Shown here piece by piece: positions 28,152 to 37,600 of a DNA stretch of 64,000 bases. Positions within the stretch are counted from its first letter, which is position 1; each line of letters opens with the position of its first letter. The position numbers were made by a program, and so were the translations under genes. Source of the DNA: Allobosea sp. Root381 (lineage in GTDB: Bacteria; Pseudomonadota; Alphaproteobacteria; Rhizobiales; Beijerinckiaceae); assembly GCF_001429395.1 (NCBI RefSeq), contig NZ_LMJT01000008.1, positions 1-64,000 on the forward strand, written 5' to 3'. Under the pieces are notes generated by a model, which saw only the letters and a program-made list of their open reading frames with translations, did not search any database and was not told the origin of the DNA.

Positions 28152-28313
28152 ATGGCAACCTGGTGTGAGGCCTTCGCCGGGCTCTGGCGGCTACAGCGGC
28201 TGCTCTGGACGATCCGCGCGCTTCGGGTGAAGCTAGTGCTGCTGCGGGCGCAGCGGCGGCTATGGAGGCAGGAATGGGCGACGAGAGGCCGAAGGTCGAG
28301 AAGTGGGTCGTGA
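28152..28313 (+). CDS. Hypothetical 53-residue basic protein
   Basis: A short arginine/leucine/tryptophan-rich amphipathic frame (TWCEAFAGLWRLQRLLWTIR) starts seven bases after the preceding stop and overlaps the next gene. No family is recognised. It could be a membrane-active peptide or simply a non-coding frame between two better genes. Confidence 0.35.
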   Translation: MATWCEAFAGLWRLQRLLWTIRALRVKLVLLRAQRRLWRQEWATRGRRSRSGS

Positions 28314-28450
28314 ATGGCTATTGGATCTTCCGGATTGAAAATGGCCCCTTCAATGTTTCCAACCATGATCGCGACGTCGCGGGGCCTTTCGAGACGTTCG
28401 ACGAAGCGACGGAAGCGGCTGAAAATTTGCCTACAGGCACCTGCCGATAG
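28274..28450 (+). CDS. Hypothetical 58-residue protein
   Basis: The ATG at 28274 follows GGAGGCAGGA. The product (VEKWVVNGYWIFRIENGPFN, later FETFDEATEAAENLP) has the alternating strand/helix pattern of small domains that occur in phage and plasmid genes, but I cannot name it. Confidence 0.5.
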   Translation: MGDERPKVEKWVVNGYWIFRIENGPFNVSNHDRDVAGPFETFDEATEAAENLPTGTCR

Positions 28451-28507
28451 TCGCAGTGGGTCCTGAGGCCCGACGATAGCCCCGCAGCACCAGTACGAGA
28501 GTGGCGA

Positions 28508-28888
28508 ATGACCGGCAAGTTGCTGACGATGGGGCAACTCGCGGAGCATCTCTCCGTGTCGCAGCGCCATATCCGCAACCTGATGAAGGAGGGCGCGATC
28601 GTGGGGATCAATGTCGGCACCCATGGGAGACCATCCTGGCGCTTTGATCAGCAGGAGGTGCAAGCCTTCCTGCAGCGGCGCAGGATCATCGCGCCTCAAC
28701 CGAAGCCGCTGCGATCGTCGGTGAAAGCAGCGCCCCCGTTCGAATTCGAGGTGATCGACTTCCACCAGCGCCATTTGGACACCCTCTCAGCGAAGGCTGC
28801 AGCCCGAGAGAAGGCGAAGGCACAGAAGGAGGCCGATCGAGCGCGGCGCCGTCCCAAGCGGCGCGCTCCCGAGCCTGAGGGAGCATAA
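28508..28888 (+). CDS. Excisionase/MerR-like DNA-binding protein
   Basis: Residues 5-60 form a winged HTH of the excisionase type (LLTMGQLAEHLSVSQRHIRN, then GTHGRPSWRFDQQEVQAFLQ), and the rest is a strongly basic helical tail (AREKAKAQKEADRARRRPKR). Such proteins direct excision or regulate early genes. The upstream site is weak (GAGAGTGGCGA). It is one of three HTH proteins of this general type in the element. Confidence 0.7.
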   Translation: MTGKLLTMGQLAEHLSVSQRHIRNLMKEGAIVGINVGTHGRPSWRFDQQEVQAFLQRRRIIAPQPKPLRSSVKAAPPFEFEVIDFHQRHLDTLSAKAAAREKAKAQKEADRARRRPKRRAPEPEGA

Positions 28889-28921
28889 GCCCACGCTCTG
28901 ACCGCCGAAGGACGGCCCGCT

Positions 28922-29188
28922 TCAGTGGACCGTAGCGAGATCGTCGTCGTCTGGCTCGATGAGCTTCGCCAGGCCCAGCTCTTCCAGCCCTTCAGTGAAA
29001 TCGGCGAAGGCCGCTGCGTCTGTTGCGAACTGCTCTTGCCAGACGATTGAGCCTCCCTCCGCGTCAACGAGCTCAAGCGTCCAGCCTTCGGTTCCATCGA
29101 GTTGATAGATCTCGATCTGCACGGTGATGCCATCGGCCGTGAAGCTCTGGCTGAGGGGCGAACGCTTGATGTCTGGGTGATCGGTCAT
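28922..29188 (-). CDS. Hypothetical 88-residue acidic protein
   Basis: The protein is acidic throughout (EGLEELGLAKLIEPDDDDLA at the end) with two beta-strand-like segments (ITVQIEIYQLD, GWTLELVDAEGGSIVW). It has no membrane segment or known motif. It lies in opposite orientation to its neighbours. Small acidic proteins in mobile elements are often DNA mimics or inhibitors, but nothing here proves that. Confidence 0.5.
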   Translation of the reverse strand: MTDHPDIKRSPLSQSFTADGITVQIEIYQLDGTEGWTLELVDAEGGSIVWQEQFATDAAAFADFTEGLEELGLAKLIEPDDDDLATVH

Positions 29189-29246
29189 CCCGAACCGTAG
29201 CCGCCGGGAGCAGCTCGCTCAACCCGCTGAGGCGATAGAGCGCGTC

Positions 29247-29558
29247 CTAGGCCGGATCGACCCACTTGCCGAGCCCGGTCAAGATCTGCGCTGCGGCCTC
29301 GTCTGCGAGCCGGCTTTCCTCAGCTATTTCCTCGGCGTTCTGCGCTCGAAACTCGATCGACATTCGATAAAGCAGCCGCCCGTTCATGTCCGCGACTGTC
29401 CCGGCGAAGGCCACATGCGAACCGTCGGGCATTTTCTCGCGCAGCGCATCCGCGAGCCCGATCTGAATATCGTCGGTAGCAGCCTTCTGGCTGGGGAAGT
29501 CGTTTATTTCCTCCTGCACGTCCCCGTCGACGTCGGTGGTGATCTTGTAGCTAGGCAA
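29247..29558 (-). CDS. Hypothetical 103-residue protein, TTG start
   Basis: I place the start at TTG 29558 because GGAGGAGCCGCC is directly in front and the residues that follow (PSYKITTDVDGDVQEEIND) are protein-like, while the frame upstream is arginine-rich shadow sequence. The product is acidic and mixed alpha/beta, with no recognised family. Confidence 0.55.
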   Translation of the reverse strand: MPSYKITTDVDGDVQEEINDFPSQKAATDDIQIGLADALREKMPDGSHVAFAGTVADMNGRLLYRMSIEFRAQNAEEIAEESRLADEAAAQILTGLGKWVDPA

Positions 29559-29670
29559 GGCGGCTCCTCCATCGCCGCTGGTAACCACATGAGCCGGCAG
29601 GCGGTTCCTGAAGCTGCGCTGCTTGCCTGCCCTCCGCCCTCGTGCATCATGGCGCCGGGGATGGGGGCGT

Positions 29671-29889
29671 ATGATGAAAGAGAGCACGTATCTCGTTCGG
29701 ATCGGGCGAGTGTGCTGGTGGGGTGCGCTGGCCTTCACGGGAGGCATGGCGACCCTTGGCGTCGTGGTTGCTGCACAGGCAATGATGGGTAGGTATGGCT
29801 ACGTCGACGATCTCGTCGGCGGGTCCATTCTCTGCGCAGTCGTGCTGCTGTCCGGACGGGGCCTGCGCTATGTCCTGGCAAACGAGTAG
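29671..29889 (+). CDS. Small two-helix membrane protein, possible holin
   Basis: The 72-residue product contains two hydrophobic helices (CWWGALAFTGGMATLGVVVAA and GGSILCAVVLLSGRGLRYVL) joined by a short polar turn. Its size and topology are those of class II holins, but the family is not recognised and no endolysin gene is next to it. The lysis-like M15 peptidase is instead inside the tape measure protein. A second ATG lies at 29674. Confidence 0.45.
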   Translation: MMKESTYLVRIGRVCWWGALAFTGGMATLGVVVAAQAMMGRYGYVDDLVGGSILCAVVLLSGRGLRYVLANE

Positions 29890-29940
29890 CGAAAAGCCGC
29901 GCCAGGCGCCGCCTCGCTGACCGCAGGAGCGAGCAATCCA

Positions 29941-30222
29941 ATGACACGCAAGGGCGAACCGCTTCTTCATCCCGATGACGCTCAGCGCCGGCCTACGCCA
30001 CGCCGCGGTCTGTCGCTCGCGGAGTCGGCCGACTACATCGGTGTGTCCGTCACCAAGTTCCTCGAGATGACCGCGGACGGCCGTATGCCGAAGCCGAAGG
30101 AGATCGACCGCCGGCGGGTCTATGACATCCGCATGCTGGACCGAGCCTTCGACGCACTGCCTGGCGGCGAGTTCGACGAGGAGGAGATCGCGATGCGGCC
30201 GCGGCGCGAGGTGATCCTGTGA
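29941..30222 (+). CDS. AlpA-like excisionase/regulator
   Basis: The 93-residue protein has an HTH (GLSLAESADYIGVSVTKFLE, then MTADGRMPKPKEIDRRRVYD) that matches small AlpA-like regulators common in alphaproteobacterial phages, where the MPKPK...RRVWD pattern is typical. It is preceded by GCAGGAGC ten bases from the ATG. It precedes the AlbA_2/ATPase pair by 25 bases and may belong to the same transcript. Confidence 0.7.
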   Translation: MTRKGEPLLHPDDAQRRPTPRRGLSLAESADYIGVSVTKFLEMTADGRMPKPKEIDRRRVYDIRMLDRAFDALPGGEFDEEEIAMRPRREVIL

Positions 30223-30246
30223 CGGGTGTCGAGCGCGAGGGGAATT

Positions 30247-31170
30247 ATGCTGAAGCTTGAGACGACAGCCGACCTTCAGGCCGTGATCGACGGCGGAATA
30301 GGCGAGAGCCTGCATCTGGACTTCAAGCGCGGCGACGCCCTGGCCAAGTCGGATGGCAAGAAGCGCGAGATGGCGAAGGATGTCTCCGCTATGGCAAACT
30401 CCGATGGCGGCCAGATCATTTATGGGATCGATGAGGACGGCGCCGGCAACGCGACGAGCTGGGCCCCGCCAGCTGACCGTTCGATAAACGCGGACTGGAT
30501 CGGCCAAGTTCTCGATCAGAACGTCAGCCCTAGGATCGAAGGACTGCGTATCAGAGAAATCCCCGCGCCTGGCAGCGGCTTGGCTTTCGTCGTCGCCGCT
30601 CCTCGAGCGATCACCCGTGCTCCGCACCAGGCTTCGGATAAGCGCTACTATCGACGCCACGAGCGCGAATCCGTGCCCATGTACGATTACGAGGTCAGGG
30701 AGGCGATGCGGCGCCTTCAAGATCCTCAGCTGTATTGCCGCTTCAGCTTAGGCATCGCGCATCCGGGGCTAATGAACAATGGCCGCGAGGGGCTTCAGAT
30801 TGCCTGTCACATCGGCAACCGGTCGTCAGTTCCAGCGCTATATGTAAGCCTCTCAATTTTCGTCGATGCGCGGCTTGCAAAGGAGCAGTTCGTCGACTGG
30901 CAAGACTTCCTGGCTAAAAAGCAGACGCTTCCTTCAGGCCAAGAGGTACACCGCTTCAAGCGAGAGTTCTGCGCGCCGCGCGACTTTCCGGTATTTCGAG
31001 AATCACGGATCGAGATCAAATCTGCCGGATTTCTTTATCCTTCTTGGATGACCCCCGACGACGAAATCATTCTGGGTTATTCATTGGCTTGCCCTGGCTT
31101 TCAGATCGAAGACTATCAAGTCGCACACCGTCAGAATGGCCGTTTCGAATTCCAAGCGGCGGTGAGCTAA
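30247..31170 (+). CDS. AlbA_2 (Schlafen-like) domain protein
   Basis: Residues 1-150 match the AlbA_2 domain: GESLHLDFKRGDAL, MAKDVSAMANSDGGQIIYGIDEDG, and the closing YYRRHERESVPMYDYEV. This is the nucleic-acid-binding or RNase-like fold shared with Schlafen proteins. The remaining ~155 residues are beta-rich and unrecognised. The ATG at 30247 is chosen because GCGAGGGGAATT precedes it; a GTG at 30226 is in frame. It is followed after 60 bases by an ATPase gene with the same initiation sequence. In mobile elements such pairs are often defence or toxin cargo; this is inference. Confidence 0.75.
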   Translation: MLKLETTADLQAVIDGGIGESLHLDFKRGDALAKSDGKKREMAKDVSAMANSDGGQIIYGIDEDGAGNATSWAPPADRSINADWIGQVLDQNVSPRIEGLRIREIPAPGSGLAFVVAAPRAITRAPHQASDKRYYRRHERESVPMYDYEVREAMRRLQDPQLYCRFSLGIAHPGLMNNGREGLQIACHIGNRSSVPALYVSLSIFVDARLAKEQFVDWQDFLAKKQTLPSGQEVHRFKREFCAPRDFPVFRESRIEIKSAGFLYPSWMTPDDEIILGYSLACPGFQIEDYQVAHRQNGRFEFQAAVS

Positions 31171-31230
31171 TTCACGAGCGCGGGGAGGTCTTACTCGCGC
31201 GAAAAAATGCAGTTGGCAACGGGGGGAATT

Positions 31231-32499
31231 ATGAACGTCGAGAAGGTCTTCACGCCAAATGATACGCCGACGATTACATATGTTGACCGAGCAGAGCATC
31301 AACTTCAGCAGACGCTTTCTGATTATTATAAGATACCGAATGTTATTGTTTCCGTTTCGGGCCCCTCAAAATCAGGAAAGACGGTTCTAATCAAGAAGGT
31401 TGTCAATGAGGAGTCGCTTATAACTATCTCAGGCTCCGGTATTGAGAGCGGCGATAACATCTGGGATCGCGTCCTGAATTGGATGGGAGCGCCGAGCGAG
31501 ACAACGAGTAGCACCACCAAGGGCTTTGAAGTCGGAGGCGAGGTCGAAGGGTCAGGTGGAATCAAGCTACCGTTTATCGCTGACTTCGAAGCGAAGGCCC
31601 AGCTTTCCGGAACTCATTCCCGCGAGAAGGAAACAGGCAAGACTTTTGGACGCTCCGGTCTGGAGCAGGTCGCGCGTGAGATTGCCGGAAGTGACTACGT
31701 TGTCTTTATCGACGATTTTCACTATATTCGCCCAGAAATTCAGGAAGAAGTTGGAAAGCAGCTAAAGTCTGCTGCGGAGAGAGGCATTAAGATATTCACG
31801 GCCTCCGTTCCACATCGATCAGATGACGTTGTTAGAAGTAACCCAGAGCTTCGTGGGCGTGTTGCAGCGCTTGATATTGGATACTGGTCTCAAAATGAAC
31901 TTGCGCTGATTTCGCGTCGAGGCTTCCACGAACTAAACATCGACCTTTCGCCTGAGATCGAGCGTACGTTCGCGACAGAGGCCGCCGGCTCTCCTCAGTT
32001 AATGCAAAGCATCTGCCTTAATCTCTGCTATTCTCTAAACATTCGATCAAAATTGGACAAGCACGAACGATTTGATGTCTCCCCGGGCGTCCAATCAGAA
32101 ACATTACGGCGAACCTCTGCATTCACAAATTTTGCAAAGATGTTAAGTGCTCTACACCAAGGAGCAAAGACTCGGGGAACAGAGAGAAAAATCCACTCTT
32201 TAATCGATGGAACAAACGGAGATGTATATAGAGCGATACTGTTAGGCCTAAAGCAAAATCCCACGGGATTGGCTTTCACATACGACAACATCCTTGATCG
32301 TGTGCGTGCGGTTTGCACTGTCGATGCTCCAGTTGGATCTAGCATCAATTCGGCACTGGAGCAGATGGCTATCATCGCAAATGAGATTCAACCGGCAGCT
32401 AGCCCACTGTCATGGCAAGAGGACGTGCTCGACATCGCCGACCCGTACCTACTTTTCTATTTGCGGTGTTCGAACAAGCTCCAGGAGCTGGGAGCATGA
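31231..32499 (+). CDS. P-loop ATPase partner of the AlbA_2 protein
   Basis: The 422-residue protein has Walker A SVSGPSKSGKTVLI near residue 45, Walker B YVVFIDDFHYI near 165 and a later sensor-like arginine region (ASVPHRSDDVVRSNPELRGR), followed by a helical C-terminal half. It resembles the ORC/STAND-like ATPases used as sensors or switches, without a recognised effector domain of its own. GGGGGGAATT precedes the ATG at 31231, the same context as the AlbA_2 gene. Its GC content is clearly lower than its surroundings, a sign of recent transfer. Confidence 0.7.
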   Translation: MNVEKVFTPNDTPTITYVDRAEHQLQQTLSDYYKIPNVIVSVSGPSKSGKTVLIKKVVNEESLITISGSGIESGDNIWDRVLNWMGAPSETTSSTTKGFEVGGEVEGSGGIKLPFIADFEAKAQLSGTHSREKETGKTFGRSGLEQVAREIAGSDYVVFIDDFHYIRPEIQEEVGKQLKSAAERGIKIFTASVPHRSDDVVRSNPELRGRVAALDIGYWSQNELALISRRGFHELNIDLSPEIERTFATEAAGSPQLMQSICLNLCYSLNIRSKLDKHERFDVSPGVQSETLRRTSAFTNFAKMLSALHQGAKTRGTERKIHSLIDGTNGDVYRAILLGLKQNPTGLAFTYDNILDRVRAVCTVDAPVGSSINSALEQMAIIANEIQPAASPLSWQEDVLDIADPYLLFYLRCSNKLQELGA

Positions 32500-32588
32500 G
32501 TGTAAGCATGACGTTGTCATGTGCGACCTCCGGATCATGCTGAATCTAGGCGGAAGCCTCGGTTGTGAGGATGCCCGGCGCCTGTTGT

Positions 32589-32939
32589 TCAGTGCAGCCC
32601 CTTCGTCTTCACCCGGCGCGCTGCACGCTTCGTCTTCCGCTCCGGCGGTGACGGCTCCGCAGGGGCCGGAGCCACCGCGGCGAGCCGCATGTCGAGGGCG
32701 ATCTCCGCGACGGCCTCGGCGAAGCGCCGATTGACGTGCTCGCCATAGACGGCGAGCGCATCGGGGCCGGCGCCCTCCGACTGGAGCTGCCTCATTCTCT
32801 CCATGATGAGACGCAGCCGTTCCACTTCGAACAGCGCGACGACCACCGGCTCAGCGCCGATGCCGTTCTCCATCATCGCGCGGGCATGGCCGGCCCCCTC
32901 GAGCCGGCCGAGCGTGGCGAAATCGGCGACATCCATCAT
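32589..32939 (-). CDS. Phage distal gene product, unknown
   Basis: The 116-residue protein is alpha-helical (LIMERMRQLQSEGAGPDALA) with a basic, proline-rich C-terminus (PPERKTKRAARRVKTKG). Its start overlaps the previous stop by ATGA at 32936-32939. It is the last gene of the leftward morphogenesis operon. I do not recognise the family. Confidence 0.6.
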   Translation of the reverse strand: MMDVADFATLGRLEGAGHARAMMENGIGAEPVVVALFEVERLRLIMERMRQLQSEGAGPDALAVYGEHVNRRFAEAVAEIALDMRLAAVAPAPAEPSPPERKTKRAARRVKTKGLH

Positions 32940-33283
32940 GCGGGCCATCCCATCGCCGGCAGCTCGTCCACGATCTCCGCGACCGTGGGCTGTTCGCGCT
33001 CCCCTGCCTCGACGGCAGCAAGCTCGGTGTACGCATGTGCCCACACTGCATCGCGCCAGGCGACGAACGCGGTGGCCTCCGCAGCCCATGCCGTGTTCGT
33101 CGATCCTAGATAGGAAGCGCAGGTGACGCCGCTGTCGTAGTTGCGCTGTCGGGCGGTGGTATCGATGTGCGCCTGTATCGCGCGGCGGTAGTCGTCGACG
33201 GTCAGCGGCGGCGGCCCTGGAATCGGGCCAAGCTCTTCATCGGAAACCTCGACGATTTCATCATTCTGCCAAATCAAGGGCAT
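32936..33283 (-). CDS. Phage tail protein of the tail-fibre-assembly type
   Basis: The 115-residue protein has VDDYRRAIQAHIDTTARQRN, then YDSGVTCASYLGSTN and AFVAWRDAVWAHAYTEL. This motif series is common in small tail-region proteins (DUF4376-like) following tail fibres in many phages. The ATG overlaps the preceding stop (TGATG). It probably helps fibre assembly or attachment. Confidence 0.7.
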   Translation of the reverse strand: MPLIWQNDEIVEVSDEELGPIPGPPPLTVDDYRRAIQAHIDTTARQRNYDSGVTCASYLGSTNTAWAAEATAFVAWRDAVWAHAYTELAAVEAGEREQPTVAEIVDELPAMGWPA

Positions 33284-33969
33284 CAGCACCCCTCCACGAC
33301 AATGCGCGTACCAACGCCGTAGAGGCCGCCGACGACGCTTGGTAGCAACTGGATGTGGGTGACAGCGCCCGCGGCGGCCAGAAAAGTGCTCAGGGCCGCG
33401 GCGGTATGGTTCGCGCCATCGTAAGACGACGAGCGCATCTGCAGGAAGCCGTTCTTGACGGCGGACCCCTGTCGGAAAAAGGCCTCCACGGCGCCCCCGA
33501 CCGTTGGAAAGGCCGTGTCCATCGTCCAGCAGAAGTACCCGAACGTCGTCGTGGTCGCCGCGATCGGCGTGACGATCCCGCCCCCGTCGACGGAACCCAT
33601 GTAGAGGTAATCGCTGCCCGCCAGCCAGGTTGACCCGCCGTCCTTGCTGACGCGGAAAATAGAAGCGAAGTCGTTCCCGTTTGGCGTGATCTCCCCGTCG
33701 ATCCGGTAAAGACCGAAGCCTCCTGTAAGCGGAATGGTGATGGCGGAAACGGCAGACCCGGCTACGGTGCTATCGTAGACAGTCACCCACTTCTGCCCGG
33801 TGATGGTTCGGACGTCAGAGCCTGTGCCGTCCTCCGGATCGCCCTCCCCGGTCCCGGCCTTGCGAAGCTTGACCGTGCCCGCCGCCATATTGGTTAGCTT
33901 GTCGTTGGTGATGGCGTCGCCGGCGACCGTCCAGGTCGTGCTGCTCCAGTCGTACTCGATTCTAAACAT
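33283..33969 (-). CDS. Probable tail fibre or receptor-binding protein
   Basis: The 228-residue protein is rich in beta-strand, glycine and threonine (ITIPLTGGFGLYRIDGEITP, FRVSKDGGSTWLAGSDYLYM) and lacks cysteines except near the C-terminus. Its position after the tape measure gene and before the fibre-assembly-like gene supports a tail tip or fibre role. No specific family is recognised. Confidence 0.55.
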   Translation of the reverse strand: MFRIEYDWSSTTWTVAGDAITNDKLTNMAAGTVKLRKAGTGEGDPEDGTGSDVRTITGQKWVTVYDSTVAGSAVSAITIPLTGGFGLYRIDGEITPNGNDFASIFRVSKDGGSTWLAGSDYLYMGSVDGGGIVTPIAATTTTFGYFCWTMDTAFPTVGGAVEAFFRQGSAVKNGFLQMRSSSYDGANHTAAALSTFLAAAGAVTHIQLLPSVVGGLYGVGTRIVVEGC

Positions 33970-33984
33970 GTCGTTCGCGCTCCC

Positions 33985-34668
33985 TTATGCGAATATTTCG
34001 GGGGAAGGAGAAACAAATTGGCCAACCTGGTCTGGCCATCTTCTGAGTATTTTTGTCGTTATACCGTCCGATGTGACTGTCGTTGCCTGAATAAAACCTG
34101 CGATGCCTGTGACTTCCACTCCCGAGGGCGTAAACCCGCGCAGTTGTCGCTGGCATTCGGCAATAGCGATGCCGAGTTCTTCGATTGAATTGGTCGGGTG
34201 TGCGGCAAGGCGCTGCCTAAAGCGTCCGTCACGTGGCAAAACCATGTCGCCCACCTGCTGCAAGGCCCAGGCGGGTGCCTCCACCCCGTGAACGGCAAGC
34301 TGCAGGTTGCGGGATGATATGCCGTAACTTTCGGGCCGCGCCCGTGCGGACGACCAGCCGCAGATCCAGAGCTCGAATTCCCCGGCATCGGCCGCGGCGA
34401 TTGCTTCGGCGTGGCGTTCGTATTGACTGACGAATAGCGCACGCACCCCCGCGATCATTTCGTCGAAGGTTGAAAAGTGATGGCTGATTGCGGTGACGAT
34501 CTTTTGCATGAACCAGTAGGACCCACGGGAGGAAAACACGGCGCCCAGGTGCGGGACGGGGTGCGCTTTATGCAGAAGCGCCGTGACTGAGCCGTCTGCC
34601 GCAAACAGACCGGCGTCGGTGAACATGTGCACGGCATTCGACCCGTGGACGATATTGACGACTGACAT
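33985..34668 (-). CDS. Phage protein with possible Ntn-hydrolase-like fold
   Basis: The 227-residue protein opens with VVNIVHGSNAVHMFTDAGLF and VPHLGAVFSSRGSYWFMQKI. I associate this beginning with phage proteins of proteasome/Ntn-hydrolase-like fold, although no classical N-terminal nucleophile is visible. It directly follows the tape measure gene (two-base gap), where distal tail proteins are expected. Assignment is weak. Confidence 0.45.
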   Translation of the reverse strand: MSVVNIVHGSNAVHMFTDAGLFAADGSVTALLHKAHPVPHLGAVFSSRGSYWFMQKIVTAISHHFSTFDEMIAGVRALFVSQYERHAEAIAAADAGEFELWICGWSSARARPESYGISSRNLQLAVHGVEAPAWALQQVGDMVLPRDGRFRQRLAAHPTNSIEELGIAIAECQRQLRGFTPSGVEVTGIAGFIQATTVTSDGITTKILRRWPDQVGQFVSPSPEIFA

Positions 34669-34670
34669 GA

Positions 34671-37600
34671 TCAGCCCCGCAGCTGCCGGCCGGTGCTGAC
34701 GGCGCGCATCGCCGTGCTCATCGAGCCCTGGCCGCGAACCATTTTCTGGGCCATGCGACCTTCGATTGCGTCGATGATGACCTCCAGAGAGCCGTCCTCT
34801 TTCTGGTGCGTCTCGACCTGTGCCGGGGTGTTGTTGGTCACATTGACGACCATCTTCGGCGCGGCCGCGTTGGCGTTCGCCGCAGGCTGGTGCGCGTAAG
34901 GTGTCGGGCTGACGTAGCCGCCGCCAGCATAACCCGGCAGGCTGCCACGGTGCATCGAATCCAGATTGCCGAGACCGATCCGGTTCACCGACGCCGCGGA
35001 GAAGACATATTCGCCGCGATGCACGATGCCGGCGGGGGTGTTCCTGCCGCCCGCGCCGGTGAACCCGCCAGATGCGAACCCGGGCCCATAAAGGCCCCCC
35101 GCCCCGCGCGAGAAGTCTGTTGCGGAACCCCCGCCCCCGCCAAACGCGCCCATCAGCGACGAGAAGAACCCGCCGTTTCCGAAGAGCCCCATGGCATTAT
35201 TGCCGAAGGCCTTCCCGAAGAGGTCGTTCATCGCCATGTCCATCAGCTTGCTGGCGACCTTGTCGAGCGCGTTCGTCAGGAGCTCCGCGCCGGATGCGCC
35301 GGCACGCAAATCGGAATAGAGCCCGCGGCCGATATCGCGCCCTAGGTCGCCTATCGACCGAAGTGCCTCCTGGCTGGCGCGAAGTTCCTCCTGCTGGCGT
35401 ACGAGCGCGCCATAGCCGGCGGCGGTCCGGTCGATCTGAGCCTGCAAGCCCGGCCCGATCGCGACGCCCTCGCGCTGAAGCGCGTTGATCAATTCCTGCT
35501 GCTTTGCGGCCTTCGCGATCTCCTCGACACTCTCGCCCCATGCCTGTCGCTGCAGACCGAGCAGCTCGAACTGCCGCTGCAGCTCCCGGTTCGCCGAGCC
35601 GACGACGCCCTCGATCGCGTTGAGGTCGCGGGAGGCGTATTCGTTGCGGCGGATTTCGTCCGCAGCCGATCCGCCGCCGGCGCCCGACCGTCCGCGGCCG
35701 CCGACGGGCTCGGCGTGCCAGGGTTCGGGATTGCGGGCGCGGTTGGCGATCGGGAAGTTGATGCCGAACTTCGCGGCCTCGGCTCGGACCCACGCCGGCA
35801 GCTGCCCGGAGCCGTTGTAGGCCAGATCCGCAGCGAGGCCGCGCTCGTGCTGGGACCGCCCGGGAGGCGCCGCCAGGTGCGGCTTCTCGGCGTAAAGCCT
35901 GGCCTGCTGCTCGTAGGTCCGAAAGCCGGACGTGATGGTTAGACCGGGGACAGCTTCACGGAGCTTCCGCAGGCTCTCGGCAAAAGCCGCATCTAACCCG
36001 TTCGCCGCGGCGGTGGCAGCAGGCATGGCGGGATTGACGCCACCGAACCGCTCGACGTTGTCGCGATACCGCTGCTCAATCTCCAAGCGCGACCGCTCGG
36101 CCGGACTACGGCCCGCCAGCGCCAGTTGATCACGCGAGGTGCGCAGAGCGTCCTGCGCGTCGCGATTGGCCTGCGCCTGGATCTCGGCAACGCGACGCTG
36201 AATCGCGATCTCGCGCTCGGCTGCGCTGATCTTCTCTCCCGAAAGCCGGAGCGTCTCGCGCTGCACCTCGATCGCGGTGCGCTCAGCAAGGGTCCGGGCA
36301 TTGATGGCGCGGATGGTGAGCTCGTGTGTCTGGCGCTCCCGCTCGGCGTTCGGCAGCATCGTCGCCATAGCGCCGTTGACCCGATCGAGGGAGCGCGCCC
36401 AGGCATCATAGTCGCCGGCGCGGGGATTGAGCCGCATCGCCTCCTCAAGGCGGCTCCGATCCGCCGTGAGTTCGCGCAGCGCGGTGCCATACGTGTCCAT
36501 GCGATCCGAGATCGCGGAGCCGCGGCGGCTCGCGTTCGCCGCTCGAGCGACCCGGGCGTCGATCTCGGCGCGCTGGCGCTCAAGCTCGACCACGGCGCCA
36601 AGCTTCGCTATCTCCGCATCGAGGCCGGCCAGGTGCTGCTGTGCTCGACCGGTCCGCGTCGGGAGCGCGGCGAAGCGGTCCCGCTGGGCCTGCAAGGCCG
36701 CCAGCTGCTGCTCCGCCGTCGCGCTGCCAGCCAGGAAGCGGCCGAGAGCATCATCGGCATCCGAAACCGACCGCTTCACGCCGTCCCATGCACGGGCGAA
36801 CAAGCCGACACGGTCCGTCGAGCCCTCAACCTGCTGCCGGAAGCTCTCCAGCAGCGTGACCTGAGCGCCGAGCATGTTGCCAGCAGCCTGTTGCTCCCGA
36901 ATCCACCGCTGCGCCGCCGAGTTGAGCCCGCCCAGTTTCTCGGCGAGGAGCTCCGCGCCCTTCGCTGGATCAGCGAAGGCGTTCGCCAGCTCCGTAGCGG
37001 CCTCGCCGGTCCCAAGCCCGGAGAACGCGCCGTATTGTTTGGTGAAGTCGAGCAGGCCAGGGAGCCGGCCCGGATCAATTCGACCCGTCCCCGCATAGGC
37101 CGCCGCGATCTCCCGCGCCGATGCGACGCTGACGCGGGCTGCGCCGGCCTGAGCATCAGCAAGGCGATTGATCTGCGCCAGCGTGATGCCGGAGGCCGCG
37201 CCGACACCGCGCAGCGCCTGCTCGACGTCGCGCTGGCCGGATGCATAGCCCGCCGCCGCGGTGACGCCCCACGCGCCTAGCCCGGCGCCTGCCGTGGCAA
37301 CTCCCGCACCCGATAAAGCGAACCGTGCGGCACCGCTCGCCATCTGCGCGAAGAAGCCCCGCATAGTCCCGGACGTCGACATGAAGATGTCGGCGACCTG
37401 CGCGCCTTGGCTGGACAGGATGGCGAACGGGCTTTGACCCATCGCGGCCATCGTCGCGACGTCCTGCATCTGGCGGCCAAAGTTGATCATCTCATGCCGG
37501 GCCAGGCCGGTTGATCTGGTCAGGTTGTCGTTGGCGGTGACCGCCGTCTTGCCGACCGTCGTCGCATATGTGGTCGCCGCTGCGCTGTTGGCGCTGTAGC

